Assembly: GCA_008694505.1 (NCBI GenBank)
Contig: VZDJ01004378.1
Span: 10,415,472 to 10,479,471, forward strand
Direction: 5' to 3'
Length of the DNA stretch: 64,000 bases
Origin: Cyanoderma ruficeps
Taxonomy: Eukaryota; Chordata; Aves; Passeriformes; Timaliidae
Part shown: one piece after another, positions 1 to 12,444 of the stretch
How the letters are laid out: the number at the start of each line of letters is the position of its first letter
How positions within the stretch are numbered: position 1 is the stretch's first letter
Notes under the pieces: model-generated
Told to the model about the DNA's origin: nothing
Database searches by the model: none
Seen by the model: the letters and a program-made list of their open reading frames with translations, nothing else
Position numbers and translations under genes: made by a program

Positions 1-3000
1 AGACTTTAACAGCTAGAAGTATTTGGGAAACAGAGAGCTAGCAGCCTGAAGCTGCACTGATTTGAGATGTTCAGAATTGAGCCTGAAGTGATGACAAGTG
101 TTCTGAGACTCTATAAGCTGAGGGGTTTAATTTGGTTTCAAATTGTTGTTTTTCTCACTGTAGGAAATTCTAAAAAAAGTTTCCCAAAGTGAAGCATGTA
201 TGTTTTTAGAAATTCAGAGTTTGTTTTAGTGTAAACACCTTTATTTTTTTAGCCAGTTCTATTTTGTGGTAATCAAAGGCAGAAATTGAGAAGTGTTGCA
301 TTGACTGGCCATTTCTCATCAGTGGTGAATGTGCACGTACTTAATTGAAGGGAATCAAAGATTTTATGAGTCAGTGCATCAGAGGTATAGGCAGAGATCA
401 TCTTCTGCAATGAGACAGGAGCAGTATTTATTTTACAGGTAAATAAGTGCTTGAAATGTAGTCTTGCAGATATAAGCTGGTGAAAAAGCCATAAATAATT
501 CGGTCTTCCACTTACTGATAGAACAGACAGTTGTTACAAGGGTTGCTTTTCAGAGCACACTTTGAGTAGTGCAAGGCAAATGAGAGCAGCAAATCACTCC
601 TCAGGGAACATGTCAGGGATTGTCAGTCCACTGCCAAAAAAGTTATTTCATGCCTATTACTGATAATATTTGACTCTTCTCCACTTCCCCCTGACATTTC
701 TCCAACGCATTTCCAAGTTGCCTTTGACTCCCCATTAGATTCATGTCCTAAGTCTGAATTTCAAGCTTTTCTGTCATCTGCTACTTCCCATATACATCAG
801 TGAACTAAAGTGTACCTTCACTAGGGATACTAACCTATCACCAAAACAATTAAGACTGTTTTTCAGCTACAGCTTGTTTTGTTCTTCCAAAAGACTAATC
901 AAAACCTGCAAAGACCCTCTATTTTGTTGTGTTTAATGAATAGCAGATTACATTTGGCTATGAAAGGAATCAATAGTGAAAAATGTCCCTCTGATAATTT
1001 ATTTCTCATAAAACTGTTCTACTTTTTACCTTGGGATTTGATAGGGCACAGCCAGACAGTAACTGAGTTTGGGTCAGATCATGCCTTAGAAGGCTGCTTG
1101 TCACTGGTAAACTATTCTGAATAGTGCGAAATGAGGCAGTAGTCCAGGGGTAAAAATGTCAAAACCCTTCTGCATTTTAGGCAACCAAATTTCCAAAAAT
1201 CCGAAGGAACTGAAACTTTAGAGAAGGCTGGTAAAGCAAGAAAGCCAGTAAGATGCAGAGCCTCTCAGTGCAAGGCAGTTGTTTTGATGCTGTTATGCAT
1301 GATAACATGGGGATGCTGTTAGACAGCATGCTGAATTTCTGAGTGTGTTTCTGATATTTCATATGCACTAGGAAGGCTTGTGTGGGGAGATGGTGCAGAA
1401 TAGCTGCTGCACTTTAGCTTCATCCCTGATTTGCCAGTCACTGGCTTTCCCATGGGATCAACATGTTAGGATCTTCAGTGACTTTTGACTTAGAATTTTA
1501 AGGAAGAACCACCTAAAAATTAAATATTGAATCGGCAAATGGGAATATGTTTAAAATACAATAATTGGTATTGGTTGGAACTCCTCTTGGCAGTATGAGA
1601 TGACAAGAAAACTGTACTTTGTTAGGCACAAATGGAAAAACTTGCTCTGCCAGGGGCTGGAGCTTTTTATACTTGAAACTTGTTATAAAGAAGAAACTAC
1701 GTCATTAACTATGGGGCTCTCCAATGTCCTCACTGGCACATAGGAAACAGAAGTAATTCTCCTGCTCCTTTCTGTCCAGAAAAATAGAGGCAGCCTTCCC
1801 AAAGACAATCATAGTCTTTCATATAATATGAAGTGGGAGTGCTGAAGTGGTTACCTTTTCCATTTGAGTGCTGACTGGCTCTTGGAAAATGATTTCCCTT
1901 TGGCATCTTGATGACTTGCACTTGTGATGTACCCCTCTCTTCTCCATCATGGTGAAGGCTACGTTATGAATTTTTTCAACATGAACACATTACAGCTTCA
2001 GCGCATAAGCTTCCCGTGAAGGCCAAGTACAGCTTTTCCCACATGATTAAGAGAAGTAAAACAATCAAGCCCCCAAACCTTAAATTATTCATGCTTGGAC
2101 ATTTTCCAGAACAGTAGGTTCAAAAAAGCATTTCTGAACTGAGGGCTAGAATCTACAGTATTTAAAGCTTTTTATCATAGCATACAGAATTATTCACATT
2201 TTCTAAAGAGAGATAATAATTTTCTTCCAAAAAAAGAAGTGGACGGATATACTTAATACCTGTTTACCTTGTCTGTCTTGTCCTTGCTTGAAACTTAGAA
2301 GACCATTTCATGCTACTGCTGAGTGTCTGACATTCGTAAATAAATAATCATAATGTATTTGGTGATCACAGTGCTCAGAAATGCGGAATTGCCCTATTTG
2401 TGTTCCTGCAGGCCTGGTAGAGATACTTTGGCTTATTCCCAGACCATCTTGTTTCTGAGCATGAGCTTCTCAGACACGAGTGGCTCCTCATTTCTCTGAC
2501 ATTGAAAACAGTACAAGATCTGCTTCTAAATATCAAATGGTTTCTGGTCTTGCAAGGCTGATGCAGAGCCTGACAACTTAGTTAAACTGATAATGAATGG
2601 CTCCAAGGCTCTTACGTTCAGCATCCTTTAGCAGTCAAGGTTAATCTAGCCATGCACCATGTCAACAGATCTTTGTCCCTCTCTCATGTGAATTGTTAAT
2701 GTAACTGGATACAACACTTTGGGATAGATCAATACTCACACCTAGCAACTGTCTCAGGCAGCCACTTTTGGCAACATTAAGTGCCAGGGAAATAGATAGG
2801 TGTACAGGAAGCAGTAAGAGAAGGAGGAGACCCATTAGAAAATGTCACTTAGAGAACGGATGACAGGACTACTTTCCAGAGACAAAGATTCTTGTACAGA
2901 CTCCGTAATCTCATCAGTCAAGAACAGATTTTCTTGACCTTTGCACAGATTTCCTAATACATTTTAGCACTGTTGAAAGGTGTGAGTCTTGTTTTCAGAA

Positions 3001-5638
3001 TTCACTGAAGAATGCCTCCATTAGTCAGGTGATAGCTTCTTCTCCAATTTAAAATGCAAATTACAAGAAATTCACCCAAAACATAGGGCACTGTTTGAGA
3101 TACTATCAGATAGTCCATCCTCTCGTCTAAAGCAGGACCCAAACCTAGGAAATGTGCTCTTCATCACATCCTCAATTTGCCTAATATGTCCATTTTCTTC
3201 TTTCTCTGCTCTTTTTCATGTAGGTACAACTTCAGTGAGCTGATGCTTTTCCTTGTACTTTTAGTCTTCCCTTCATCACTCTCCAAACTTTGTCACAGAG
3301 TCATGGTACTTCATTTAAAGTGTGAACATTTCTTGCAGATCTCTCCTCTCCTCTCCTCTCCTCTCCTCTCCTCTCCTGCCATAGCTGAAATTCAGTGTGC
3401 ACATCTTATTCTGCTCAGACGCCTGAAACCAGATTCATAATAGATTGTACCAGAAGTGCCTTTCTAAAGCACATTTGATAGGTGTGAGAAGCAGGCATTC
3501 ACTCAGTATAATTAATAGTGCTGGCTGCATTAAAAATGCATGCCATGAAATGCCTAAGTGCTCTGTAACGTTATTTCAATCCTAAGGTGAAGAGTCAGCT
3601 GCATATGATATGACTATTTCCTACTAGAGGCTGGTGTTATTTTGTATTCATATTTAAGAACTGCACAGAACATGCCATCAGGTTTCCAATCTCTGACCAA
3701 GTAGATGAGTCTTGCCTTTTCAGTCTCAAATTTGTTCTTTTGGTCTAGCAATAGGTAGATTTTTATATCATGTTGTGCTTTAAAATATGAAAGAAGGCAG
3801 ACCATTGTTCAAGAGCTCTGCCTTTTTAGCTGCTCTTCTTGGCTTCTTTGAAAGAATTCTCATTACACTAATTAGTTTTTTCAAACTAAGTTGCCTGACC
3901 ATATATCTCACAGCATAACAGTGTTTTCTGTACTTGCTCCTGTCCTCAAGGGAAATGGTGACTTTTTTTTCCCAGATTTGAAGTCAAAAGGGAACTTGCT
4001 TTTTATCTGCAGTCTTCTTCTAGTGCTGTAATCCAGTGTCCATCTATGAATAGGGAATTTAGAAGCAAGCAAAAATATATCTGCAGAAAGAGTGTTTTAT
4101 TTATATGTGGTATTTTCACACTGGTATAATTCATATTCCTTAGGTATATAGAGAGACTCTTTCTTTTTTAGGTTTCCTAAAAACTGTCTTATTTAGTCTA
4201 AAATGTTTTAGGACCAAACACAGGACTTTTAAGGGCATGAGTACAAAGTCATAATTTGATTTAAGAACATTCGTCTTTTACATTGCCAGTTTATTTACTG
4301 ATCTGAGAAGATTTTTTGAATTACAAGACCTGTAGCAATTTTTTTTAGGCAGCAGAGATAATACTGCAATTTGTTAGATGTTTTCCATCTACAACCATTG
4401 CTTTGAAAATCATTTCCATCCTCAACCATTGCTTTTGAGTTAAAATATTCAGCCATCTCTGAAGATCTTATTAGTTAAAACTGTGTTTGTTTTGTTTGTT
4501 TCCCTTGTATTACAAGAGTCTTGCAGTCATTTTACAAGTTTCTGGCATCTGTAGGATTTGGAGCAAGGCTCTGAACTTGGATGAAAAGTGAACCTGTTAG
4601 CAGTCATGTACTACTCCTTTGTTCTCTCAGGAATTTGCTTACAAGTGTCCATACTGTTATTTCAGTCTCAGTAGAGACCTGTGAGAATTAGACAACTGTG
4701 TTGCCTCAAAATTTTATCTATATGGAACATCCACTGCCTCCTCACAGAGTCATTCTATACCTAGAATGCCTATTTGACATTTTTAAAGAAAAAAAAAAAA
4801 ACAGTTACATCCTAGATTTACTAAGAAGAATTTTCCCAGAACATTCCATTTTTGCTCTTAGTCTTGTTTCTTAGATCCCAAAGAGCAACCTTATATGCTT
4901 GGAGGAGATAAAGGAGCAGGGAGTGCAGCAGGGGTGGGCAGACCCTACCAACTTTACAACAGTATCCAGAAATGAAGGATAATGATTAAAAAATACAGTT
5001 TGTGTTCACACCTGTTTTACATTTATTCACCTTTAAGTGCTTGACTTTGCAAAATGAAATTATTTTCAGTATAGGACCTTTTTAAAATTGTGTTTGGAGT
5101 AAAGAAGCTAATACATACCTCAGCTTTAAAGGAAAGACTGGTGTGATCTGGAAACAATGTAATTCGGCTTTGATACCCAATGTGAGCTTTTTTTTTTCTG
5201 ACATAGTGGAGATTCTTTCTAAATACATAAAACCATTGAAGATGATTAGGCTATAAAATCAGGAATAACAATTTGTTGTTCTCTGTGAAGTAAGTTGGTC
5301 TCACTGCATTTTAAAGGTATGTATCTTCAGTTCCTAATTTCTCCACATTTGGCCTAAACAGTGACAAATAATTAATTTCATCAGAGAAAGAACTCAAGGT
5401 AGCATTAGAGGAACAAAGTGTGAGTCACTTTGGTTCTCAGAAGGCAGGAGTCAGTGAAGGACACTCAGCAGTTTTGTTACCCATACTGCTCCAGTTTTGT
5501 TGAAGCACATAGAATTTAACTTCGGGTGACTCACTATTTTACCTTCACATTTTGATTCTTGAATGTGTGATGCAAATTCATCTTCATTTTGACTGCCAGT
5601 TAAAAAGTGATTAATTTGAAACTCTGTTCTGCTTTCAG
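1..5638 (+). other. CNTN1: Intron upstream of the first visible CNTN1 exon
   Basis: This is AT-rich sequence with no convincing exon. I looked for the contactin-1 signal peptide and the following short N-terminal stretch before Ig1 and did not find them, so those exons probably lie upstream. The stretch holds a CTCTC microsatellite (3341-3377), a 14-base A run (4788-4801) and scattered short ORFs with no domain character. No CpG-rich promoter is visible. It ends in a normal acceptor, with pyrimidines followed by TTTCAG at 5633-5638. Confidence 0.8.
3341..3377. repeat. CTCTC pentanucleotide microsatellite
   Basis: About seven uninterrupted copies of the unit ctctc. It is a simple repeat inside an intron and likely length-polymorphic. 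Confidence 0.95.
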
Positions 5639-5768
5639 AGGAAGGAAACAAAGGTTATGGACCTGTTTTTGAGGAGCAGCCTATTGATACCATCTATCCA
5701 GAAGAATCTTCAGATGGACAAGTTTCAATGAACTGCAGAGCTAGAGCAGTTCCTTTTCCTACTTACAG
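5639..5768 (+). CDS. CNTN1: CNTN1 exon, Ig1 first half
   Basis: This is the first recognisable exon. It starts with two bases that complete a codon begun in the upstream exon (phase 1) and reads GNKGYGPVFEEQ, IYPEES and MNCRARAVPFPTY. The cysteine in MNC is the B-strand cysteine of Ig1. The linker before the domain is the short N-terminal segment that follows the signal peptide in contactins. It ends inside a codon (AG|G, phase 2) at a gtaaca donor. The acceptor choice (ttcag|ag) is set by frame with the missing upstream exon, so the start could be 2 bases later; TTTCAG at 5638 is the better fit to contactin-1 splicing. Confidence 0.95.
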
Positions 5769-8404
5769 GTAACATCTCATTTTCACATCTTGCATGTTTT
5801 ATTCAGCAGCTGTTTCAGATTGTGTTATTAAATGATTGATTATCTTAAGAGGTTGGAGCAATGTCTTCAAGGTGGGAAAAAATGGGGAGATAATGCAATT
5901 TTTGAGTAAGACTCAACCTTGATTCGATTTGCCAAAATGTTTAATCAATGTTAAAGACAGTATGTTGTGTTAAATATTTTCAGCTTTTGAAAGAAATACT
6001 CATCCATATGCAATTTTGTTTTAAAAGTGACCTTTAAAAAATTTTCAGCTTAGGCTGAGGTTGTCTGAGATTTGAGTGTTTGTTCTTTTTGATTCAGAAT
6101 GGTTTTTTCAATTCTATTTTGCTTCAAAATGAGAAGTATTGATTGTTGAACCTGGATATTCTGCATCCCATGTTGGTTTTGCATCTGCTATGTTGCAGAG
6201 CAGTGATCAAGAATGTGTCAGCTGTGCACTGAAGACATGACATTCTGAAAAAAACATTTTGATTAGTTTTAATACACACTCCCACATGACTTCTTTCACG
6301 ATAATTATATTAATGTAGAAAGCAATGCTTTGTTGTGCATATGAGTTTGTCAGCCATTATCTGCTCTTTGTGTAAAGAGAAATGTACTTAAGATTATCAG
6401 TATTGAGACTGTTACTAAATTACAACCTGATCATAGGCAGAAAACTGCTGTCATTGCATTAAAAACAGACACAGTATCTTGCCAGCAAGAGATCCATTTC
6501 AGTAAATTACCCTATGACCTGCCCTCAATACTCACTTATGTGTGTTCGTAGACTGGTTTCTAGAACAGAAAACCCAATCAAGTCTTCCGGAAACTCTCTT
6601 AAATCTGTTACAGTATTCTGGTCAACTATGGTATTCCTCCATCAAAACAGCTTATTTCATCTTCATTGCCACTTTTAAAAATATGCCAGCAGGTTGTCTA
6701 CCTGCACAGAGCCACTATTTGAATGTGATCCTGCTACATGATATTTTGTTGCACTTACTTTCTCTTGCCATACTTGGAAACTATGGAGAAATTACATATG
6801 CTAAGATTTGATACCCTTTGATGTATTTTCCCATCCCTTCCAGTTGGTCTGGAGACTCCCTCAACCTGTCTGCAAGATTATAAACACACAATCTATAGAT
6901 GATTTCAGGCTGTAAATAAATTTTGACATTCTTCTTTATCTGTTGTGGGCTCAGCAAAATCTGAACTAGCAAAATCACTTTCAAAGAAATGCATTGCACC
7001 TCCAGAGCGTCTCTGTCTAGCAACAAATCTGACAAGGTGGCGTGATGATAATTTCAATACAGAATAAGGCCACTTTTCTTATTTCCTGACACATTATTTG
7101 TAGTATACCTCAATATGTTACCTTCATCTCAGCCCTCTAACAGTTATTGAGCCAAAATTCTTCTATCTTGGAAGTAAATAAGTCATTTCTGCCATTTTCA
7201 TTGCAGGATGAGCTGTCCTCAGGACATTTATACCTAGATATTTCTGAACAGAGGATATATTTATTTTTTCTAACACAGATATAATAATATGTCTCACAGG
7301 ACTGAAGTGATACTCCTAGAATTCTATAAGATCAAAATGCTATTTGCTGCATCTTAAAAAATTCTTTTATTTCATAAGATTTTTTAAAATTCATTATTTT
7401 TATTCATGCCACTCCTACTATTGTTTCTTTCTATGACAATTTCAAGTTCAACTTCCAAATGAGACCTCTGCATATTTCGATACATCTTCAATAGTGAATG
7501 AACAGGTGGTGTGTATGTTATCATTGTCAAATACTAATGCCTAACTTTTCCATATGAAAAAAGAAAATATTTATGCAGAAATAATTTTATGATCTTTAAA
7601 TGTATTAAAGTTGTGTCTTGGCTATTTGTGCATAGGGACCAGGCGGTTCCTTTCTGCGGTAATGGGCTCCCTCTTGTGGACACAGTAACAGACACAAATA
7701 TCAATCAAGAGCGCTGGTACTCACTCCGTGTTTTTTAACCTTCCTTAAAATAAGTAGATATCAGTCAAAACTGGGCCACCAGTTTCATAATCCCTCAATT
7801 GAAAATTGTGGTAATTCGGTGAATTTGCTGTAGGGTTTTTACCATAACTAAAGAAAGAGTGTCCAGCAATTTACTGAAGTAGTAGTAAGTAGGTCCTATT
7901 TGAAGCATGCCACAGTTTTTGCACTGACTTTACTGGCACATTGTGTTTTATAAAACATCTTCATTATCTGCAGAAGGCTTACAAAAATCTCTCATTACCC
8001 CATACTTTAAAAGTGCGGAGGGAGTATATTTTTATCCAGTCTGGCCTTAGATATTTATTTGTAACGTGTTTAAAATCCACGTGTTTGGTGACTGGCAGCC
8101 AGCCAGTCACAGCCAGCTCAAGTATCTCTTACTGCTTGGCTAACAATTATGTTTTAGCAAACTATGTTACATCTCTACAAAGGAAGAACTGACTGTTTAA
8201 AAGACCTGTTAAACTCTGTTTTAAAGACCTCTGGAGTTCAAATCTGTGCCTCTTGCTGAAGGAAAACTTAAAGACTTTTATAGAAGTATATTAATAACTT
8301 CCTGCACAGTTTTTCAGAATTCATGAGTTATTTTTCACATCATATTTCTTACCAAGTTTGCTTTTTGGGGCCAAATCTTATATCTGGCATTTCTTTTTTA
8401 ATAG
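5769..8404 (+). other. CNTN1: Intron within Ig1 (2636 bp)
   Basis: AT-rich intron with no repeat family that I recognise. It contains one perfect 8-bp inverted repeat with a 7-nt loop (8088-8110). A mildly GC-richer patch near 7630-7730 has no open frame or motif that I can name. Confidence 0.85.
8088..8110. repeat. 8-bp perfect inverted repeat
   Basis: Arms gtgactgg and ccagtcac are separated by seven bases. It would form a small hairpin in RNA or DNA. No function is assigned; such structures occur by chance in 64 kb. Confidence 0.6.
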
Positions 8405-8577
8405 GTGGAAACTCAACAACTGGGATATTGATTTAACAAAGGAGCGCTACAGTATGGTGGGAGGCAGACTTGTTATCAATAATCCAGAGAAATCAAGGGA
8501 TGCTGGCAAATATGTCTGTGTTGTGTCGAATATCTTTGGAACTGTCAGAAGCAGTGAAGCCACTCTGAGTTTTGGAT
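8405..8577 (+). CDS. CNTN1: CNTN1 exon, Ig1 second half
   Basis: The exon completes Ig1. It carries the C-strand tryptophan (WKLNNWDID), the conserved RYSMVGGRLVINNPEK stretch, the D-A-G-K-Y-V-C F-strand motif with the second disulphide cysteine, and the G strand SSEATLSFG. It starts after ...ttaatag and ends after one base of the next codon (phase 1) at a gtaagc donor. With the previous exon it makes a 101-codon module. In contactins Ig1-Ig4 fold into a horseshoe headpiece that mediates adhesion. Confidence 0.97.
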
Positions 8578-10518
8578 GTAAGCCTTTGTTTATGTCAGAA
8601 TATAGAAAAATTATGGTTAGCTAGGAATGGCCAGTGTTTTACACTGCACTGTATTCTGCTAATGTGTGCTGTATCTGTATTACTCTGTAAAAACAGTATC
8701 TTGAGTGCCTTAGTCTGGAGAGATCAACACAAAATAAGTTTAGAGGTATTTTATATTCTTTAGCATTCAGCTGACATAACATAATAGCCTTCCCAGTGAG
8801 TTACTGTTAAATTATTAATTGAAGATCTGGAGATAATAATGTCTGGACTCTTTTAAAGTCATGGTGGAACCTGAGGGGAAATAGTCACAGAAGAAAGTGA
8901 GGGCATATGGTGATGAGGTACAGTGCAAACACAACTGCAAAAGGAAGGTACAGCATTTGCTGTAAACTATGCCCTGACTCCCAGGCTACAATGAAAAAAC
9001 CCTGCTGGGGGAAATTTCTGTCAACGTCTGACAGTCATGGGCTAATCTTGTGAAGACATGTACAGGTACAGACCTGCATATCACCAAATACATGAATTGT
9101 AAAAAATTGATGTACTAAATGAAGACTGATGCAAAATTTCATGGACTTTAGACAGTGTTTTGGATTTTTGTTTTATTTTGCCTTAAGTTACCTTTTCCCC
9201 AGATATATTTTATCATCAGAGGGCAAAAAAAGGAATCCCAAAAAAAAAGGAATCCACTCTAACTGGGGCCCATTCACAAAGCCCTGTGTGCCCTGACACT
9301 AAGGGTTTGATGCTTCTCTTGTCTTTTAAACAGCCTCCATATGTAGAATTCACTCTGTGCTATAGAAGATCAGACATAGTGAAAAGTTCAGCTTTCTGAT
9401 AGTACTTGTGAGACTGTGGGACCGCAAATATTAGGGAAAGTCAGAAGCTATAATGAGCTGATGGATCATATCATTGTTGATATAGTCTTAGTCTGTGTTT
9501 ACCCAGTGTACCTTCTAGAAAGAAAATTGAAGGCCAGGTTGTTATCTCCTTTTAATGGAGAAAACATCAACATTCCGTTTATGGGGTATTTATTTATACC
9601 CGAAGCGGGCCTCAGTCCTGTCAGTCCTGAATAATCAATAGGATTAAAAAATTAAACCAATAAACCTAATAGATGAAAATAATAGAACCAAAATACTTTG
9701 AGGCATGTTTTCTCCCTGCCAGCTCATTGGCTCCATGAGCCAAATGTTGATAGTGTACTGAAAAATTATGCTGAACAGATCCCTAATGTACAGTGTTTCA
9801 ATATGTAAACTAAAATAGGGCAAAGAGGTAAGGAATAATGAAAAGATAGATGGAAACTGATAAATATCTGTTTTAAAAGATCCTTCTTTCATTCTTCTTT
9901 GTACTGTTGTACTTCTTCCTTTCTCCTTTTTAATCATCACTGATAAAAGACCATTTCTTTCTACAATCACTGTTTCTAAAGAACTGAATAAAATTGCTAA
10001 AATTAATGTAGAAAATGTCTGATCTTTGGTGTAAGCTTTTTTCCTTTTGCTTGTGCATAAACTGATTGAAAAATGTCAACCACAATTTAGAAGAGTTCAA
10101 AAGTCTTGACCAGCTGTAATTTTGTTTTGCTGTCAAATTTACTGAAACTGTGGAACAAAACCCAAAAAAATTCTGTCATGCACTTTATCCATTGGTCAAT
10201 CTGAAAATACTGTGCATACTTTTTAGATCCAGTGCCTTAAAACACATTAAAATATTTTGAACCTAACTACTCTTAGGGATAAAGTCCACATAACTTTTTT
10301 CTTTTCCCTGGCATTTACAATTATGACAAAAATAACATAAAAAAGAATTCATTTAGTAATGACAAGCAAAACTGGCATTAGGGGTTAACAAGTTTCTATC
10401 TGCCATGTATTGATGTATTTTTATGCTAATCTTTGCAGGACTGGAAGTAATGGTAATAATAAAAAAGTTACTGTAGTTAAAATCCTTATTCTCCTCCCCT
10501 TGCTTTTTAAAAAACTAG
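8578..10518 (+). other. CNTN1: Intron between Ig1 and Ig2 (1941 bp)
   Basis: AT-rich phase-1 intron. The only local structure seen is a tandem copy of an A-run plus ggaatcc (9225-9255). A 108-codon minus-strand ORF at 9644-9970 has no domain character and is taken as chance. Confidence 0.85.
9225..9255. repeat. Short tandem duplication (A-run plus ggaatcc, two copies)
   Basis: Two adjacent copies of a poly-A stretch (7 and 9 A) are each followed by ggaatcc. It probably arose by replication slippage. Confidence 0.8.
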
Positions 10519-10614
10519 ATCTGGATCCCTTTCCTCCTGAGGAACGTTATGAGGTTAAAGTGCGAGAAGGTGTTGGAGCAGTGCTTCTTTGTGAGCCCCC
10601 TTACCACTACCCAG
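10519..10614 (+). CDS. CNTN1: CNTN1 exon, Ig2 first half
   Basis: A short 96-nt exon reading LDPFPPEERYEVKV, then REGVGAVLLCEPPYHYP. The LLC cysteine is the B-strand cysteine of Ig2, and the PFPPEE linker between Ig1 and Ig2 is typical of contactin-1. Both borders are phase 1 (acceptor actag, donor gtaatt). Skipping this exon alone would keep the frame but remove half of an Ig domain. Confidence 0.96.
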
Positions 10615-12237
10615 GTAATTCAGCTGAAAGTGCTTCTTTTTCAATGTCTTAAGAGTAAAAGGTAAATTGATATTTATTTTCGCAAGTTTCCTTTATATTT
10701 AGTTAAACATTACCTTTTGTGCAGCTTGAGAATTACCATTTAAGTTGCGTTTCTGTTGTGAATATGTTTGTTGTTGACCATATGTTGACGATTCATTCCA
10801 CCTAGAAAAGTCACCTCAACTGTTATAATTCTGTTAAAATCGTGGAACAGCAGAAGTACCTCCAGAGGGTCAGAAATGAGGTTATTTATTCTCTGGAAGT
10901 GACTTTTTCTCATCATTAGCTACTGAAGAGCTCTGCAGGCATTATACCCGTAATCTCAAGCATCTGGAGTTCCATCATGAGAGATGAAATTGGCTGTTAG
11001 CATCTCTTCTATCTTGTAAAATGCAATAATGATTTAGTTTTCATGCTGTCTTGGTTTGGGAGGACAGGTATATGCCAGGGAAAGCTGGAGTTTCCCTTGG
11101 AATGGAGAACGTAAACCACCGCCCCCCCCCCCCCTTTCCAATTATAGATTTGCAATTAGAGGCTTTCAGACAAAGATTTGGGAATAGGAATAACAGTTCT
11201 TTACTAGGATTATTAAGAATACTAATGTGGCAATACAAAGAAAACCAAAACCAAGCAAACAAACAAAAATCCTAGAAACCCTCACAGAGTCAGAAATACA
11301 ACCTGACAACCTCTTGGTCAGGGTGTTGGAAGCAGTCCAGAGTGAACCCTCCTGGATTGGCAGATGTGGTTCTGTTGGAGTAGAGATGGTCTTGTAGAAA
11401 GGGTCCAGTAATGGTGAGATGGGTCTGGTCTTCCTCCAGGAATCCAGGGGGAACACTAGATACTTAGTGTTCCTATGTCTCAGTTTTTATCCAGGTCGGA
11501 ATGGTTTGGCTCCCCCCACTGGGTGGAGTGTCTCACAATGGGATGATGTAATGTGTCATGTCATTGGTGAGCTTTAATGGCCCATTAACAGAAGATATGT
11601 CCCTGGAGGGTGGTCCTATCCTGGAAGAGATTAGGAACAATGTTCCACCTGGTTTTAACAGCTGACCCATTAGGCCAGGCAGAAGGCACCTGCCCCCTCC
11701 CTCCTGGAGTTACAAGAGATAAAGAAAACACCTCCCCAGCCCGTTTCAGCAGATGGAATAGAATAAACATTTTTTAGGTACATAACCCAGAGCACATGCT
11801 CAGTTTAAGCATTGCAAGGGACTGAAGAATGGAAACATATTACTAGTTAAAATACTGTAAGGTTTTGTCTAAATCACAAGACTGGTGAAAACTTCATGGC
11901 TTCTCAGTTGCATAAGGTCAAGACCCAGCTGCCTCTCTCATCCCATCCCACACCAATTCCTGTGGGATGGTTGTGCCCAGGGCAAGGTGTGCACACTGTA
12001 GCCAGATCCCTAGTAACCTACACTGACAGCAGCAGTGCCCCAGTGTTCAGTGTAGACTGGAATAAGCTGGCTGCAGAGATGTGTATAAATCTCTCTCCAA
12101 CAGCTGCCTCTCCAAAAAAAAAAAAAAGATCTGTAACCTAGAAATCAGACTCAAATGAGTTATATGCAGATAGTATTCTGTGGTTTAAACAGCTGATAGT
12201 GTTGGGTTTTAATATTGACTAAAATATTTTCCTCCAG
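10615..12237 (+). other. CNTN1: Intron within Ig2 (1623 bp) holding a solo LTR
   Basis: The centre of this intron is a complete 748-bp solo LTR (11047-11794, annotated separately). The remaining intron is ordinary AT-rich sequence apart from a GC-richer patch at about 11900-12110 that ends in a run of 14 A near 12115. That patch contains an 81-codon ORF with no recognisable domain. Confidence 0.85.
11047..11794 (-). mobile_element. Solo LTR of an endogenous retrovirus, ERVL-like (748 bp)
   Basis: The element begins TGTCTTGGTTTGGG and ends CA, and it is flanked by an exact 5-bp direct repeat, catgc, at 11042-11046 and 11795-11799. TG...CA ends plus a 5-bp target duplication are the marks of an LTR of the ERVL/class III type. 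No internal gag, pol or env sequence is present, so it is a solo LTR left by recombination. A degenerate polyadenylation signal (minus strand, near 11200) and a TATA-like ggataaaaac (minus strand, near 11490) suggest antisense orientation to CNTN1. It contains a 13-C run (11122-11134). The start resembles songbird LTR5-type families as I recall them; the family name is not certain. Confidence 0.85.
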
Positions 12238-12444
12238 ATGACCTCAGTTATCGCTGGCTTCTAAATGAGTTCCCAGTGTTCATTGCTTTGGACAAACGGC
12301 GATTTGTGTCACAGACAAATGGCAATCTCTACATCGCAAATGTGGAAGCATCAGATAGGGGCAATTATTCATGTTTTGTGTCCAGCCCTTCGATAACAAA
12401 GAGCGTATTCAGTAAATTTATCCCACTTATTCCGCAATCTGATC
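12238..12444 (+). CDS. CNTN1: CNTN1 exon, Ig2 second half
   Basis: The largest Ig-region exon (207 nt). It carries [12 protein letters not shown] with the C-strand tryptophan, [20 protein letters not shown], the F-strand NYSC with the second cysteine and an N-glycosylation sequon (NYS), and the Ig2-Ig3 linker [15 protein letters not shown]. Both borders are phase 1. With the 96-nt exon before it, Ig2 is again a 101-codon module, the same length as Ig1. Confidence 0.97.

Noticed and set aside
1177..1368. Short ORFs in the first 5 kb considered as upstream CNTN1 exons
   Set aside because: None gives contactin-1 text or a donor compatible with the phase-1 acceptor at 5638.
3177..3440. Plus-strand ORF of 87 codons with a hydrophobic start, considered as a signal-peptide exon
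   Set aside because: It does not resemble the contactin-1 N-terminus, runs through the CTCTC microsatellite and has no donor that joins in phase 1 to the next exon.
9644..9970. Minus-strand ORF of 108 codons
   Set aside because: Leucine- and isoleucine-rich text expected from AT-rich DNA; no domain and no supporting signals.
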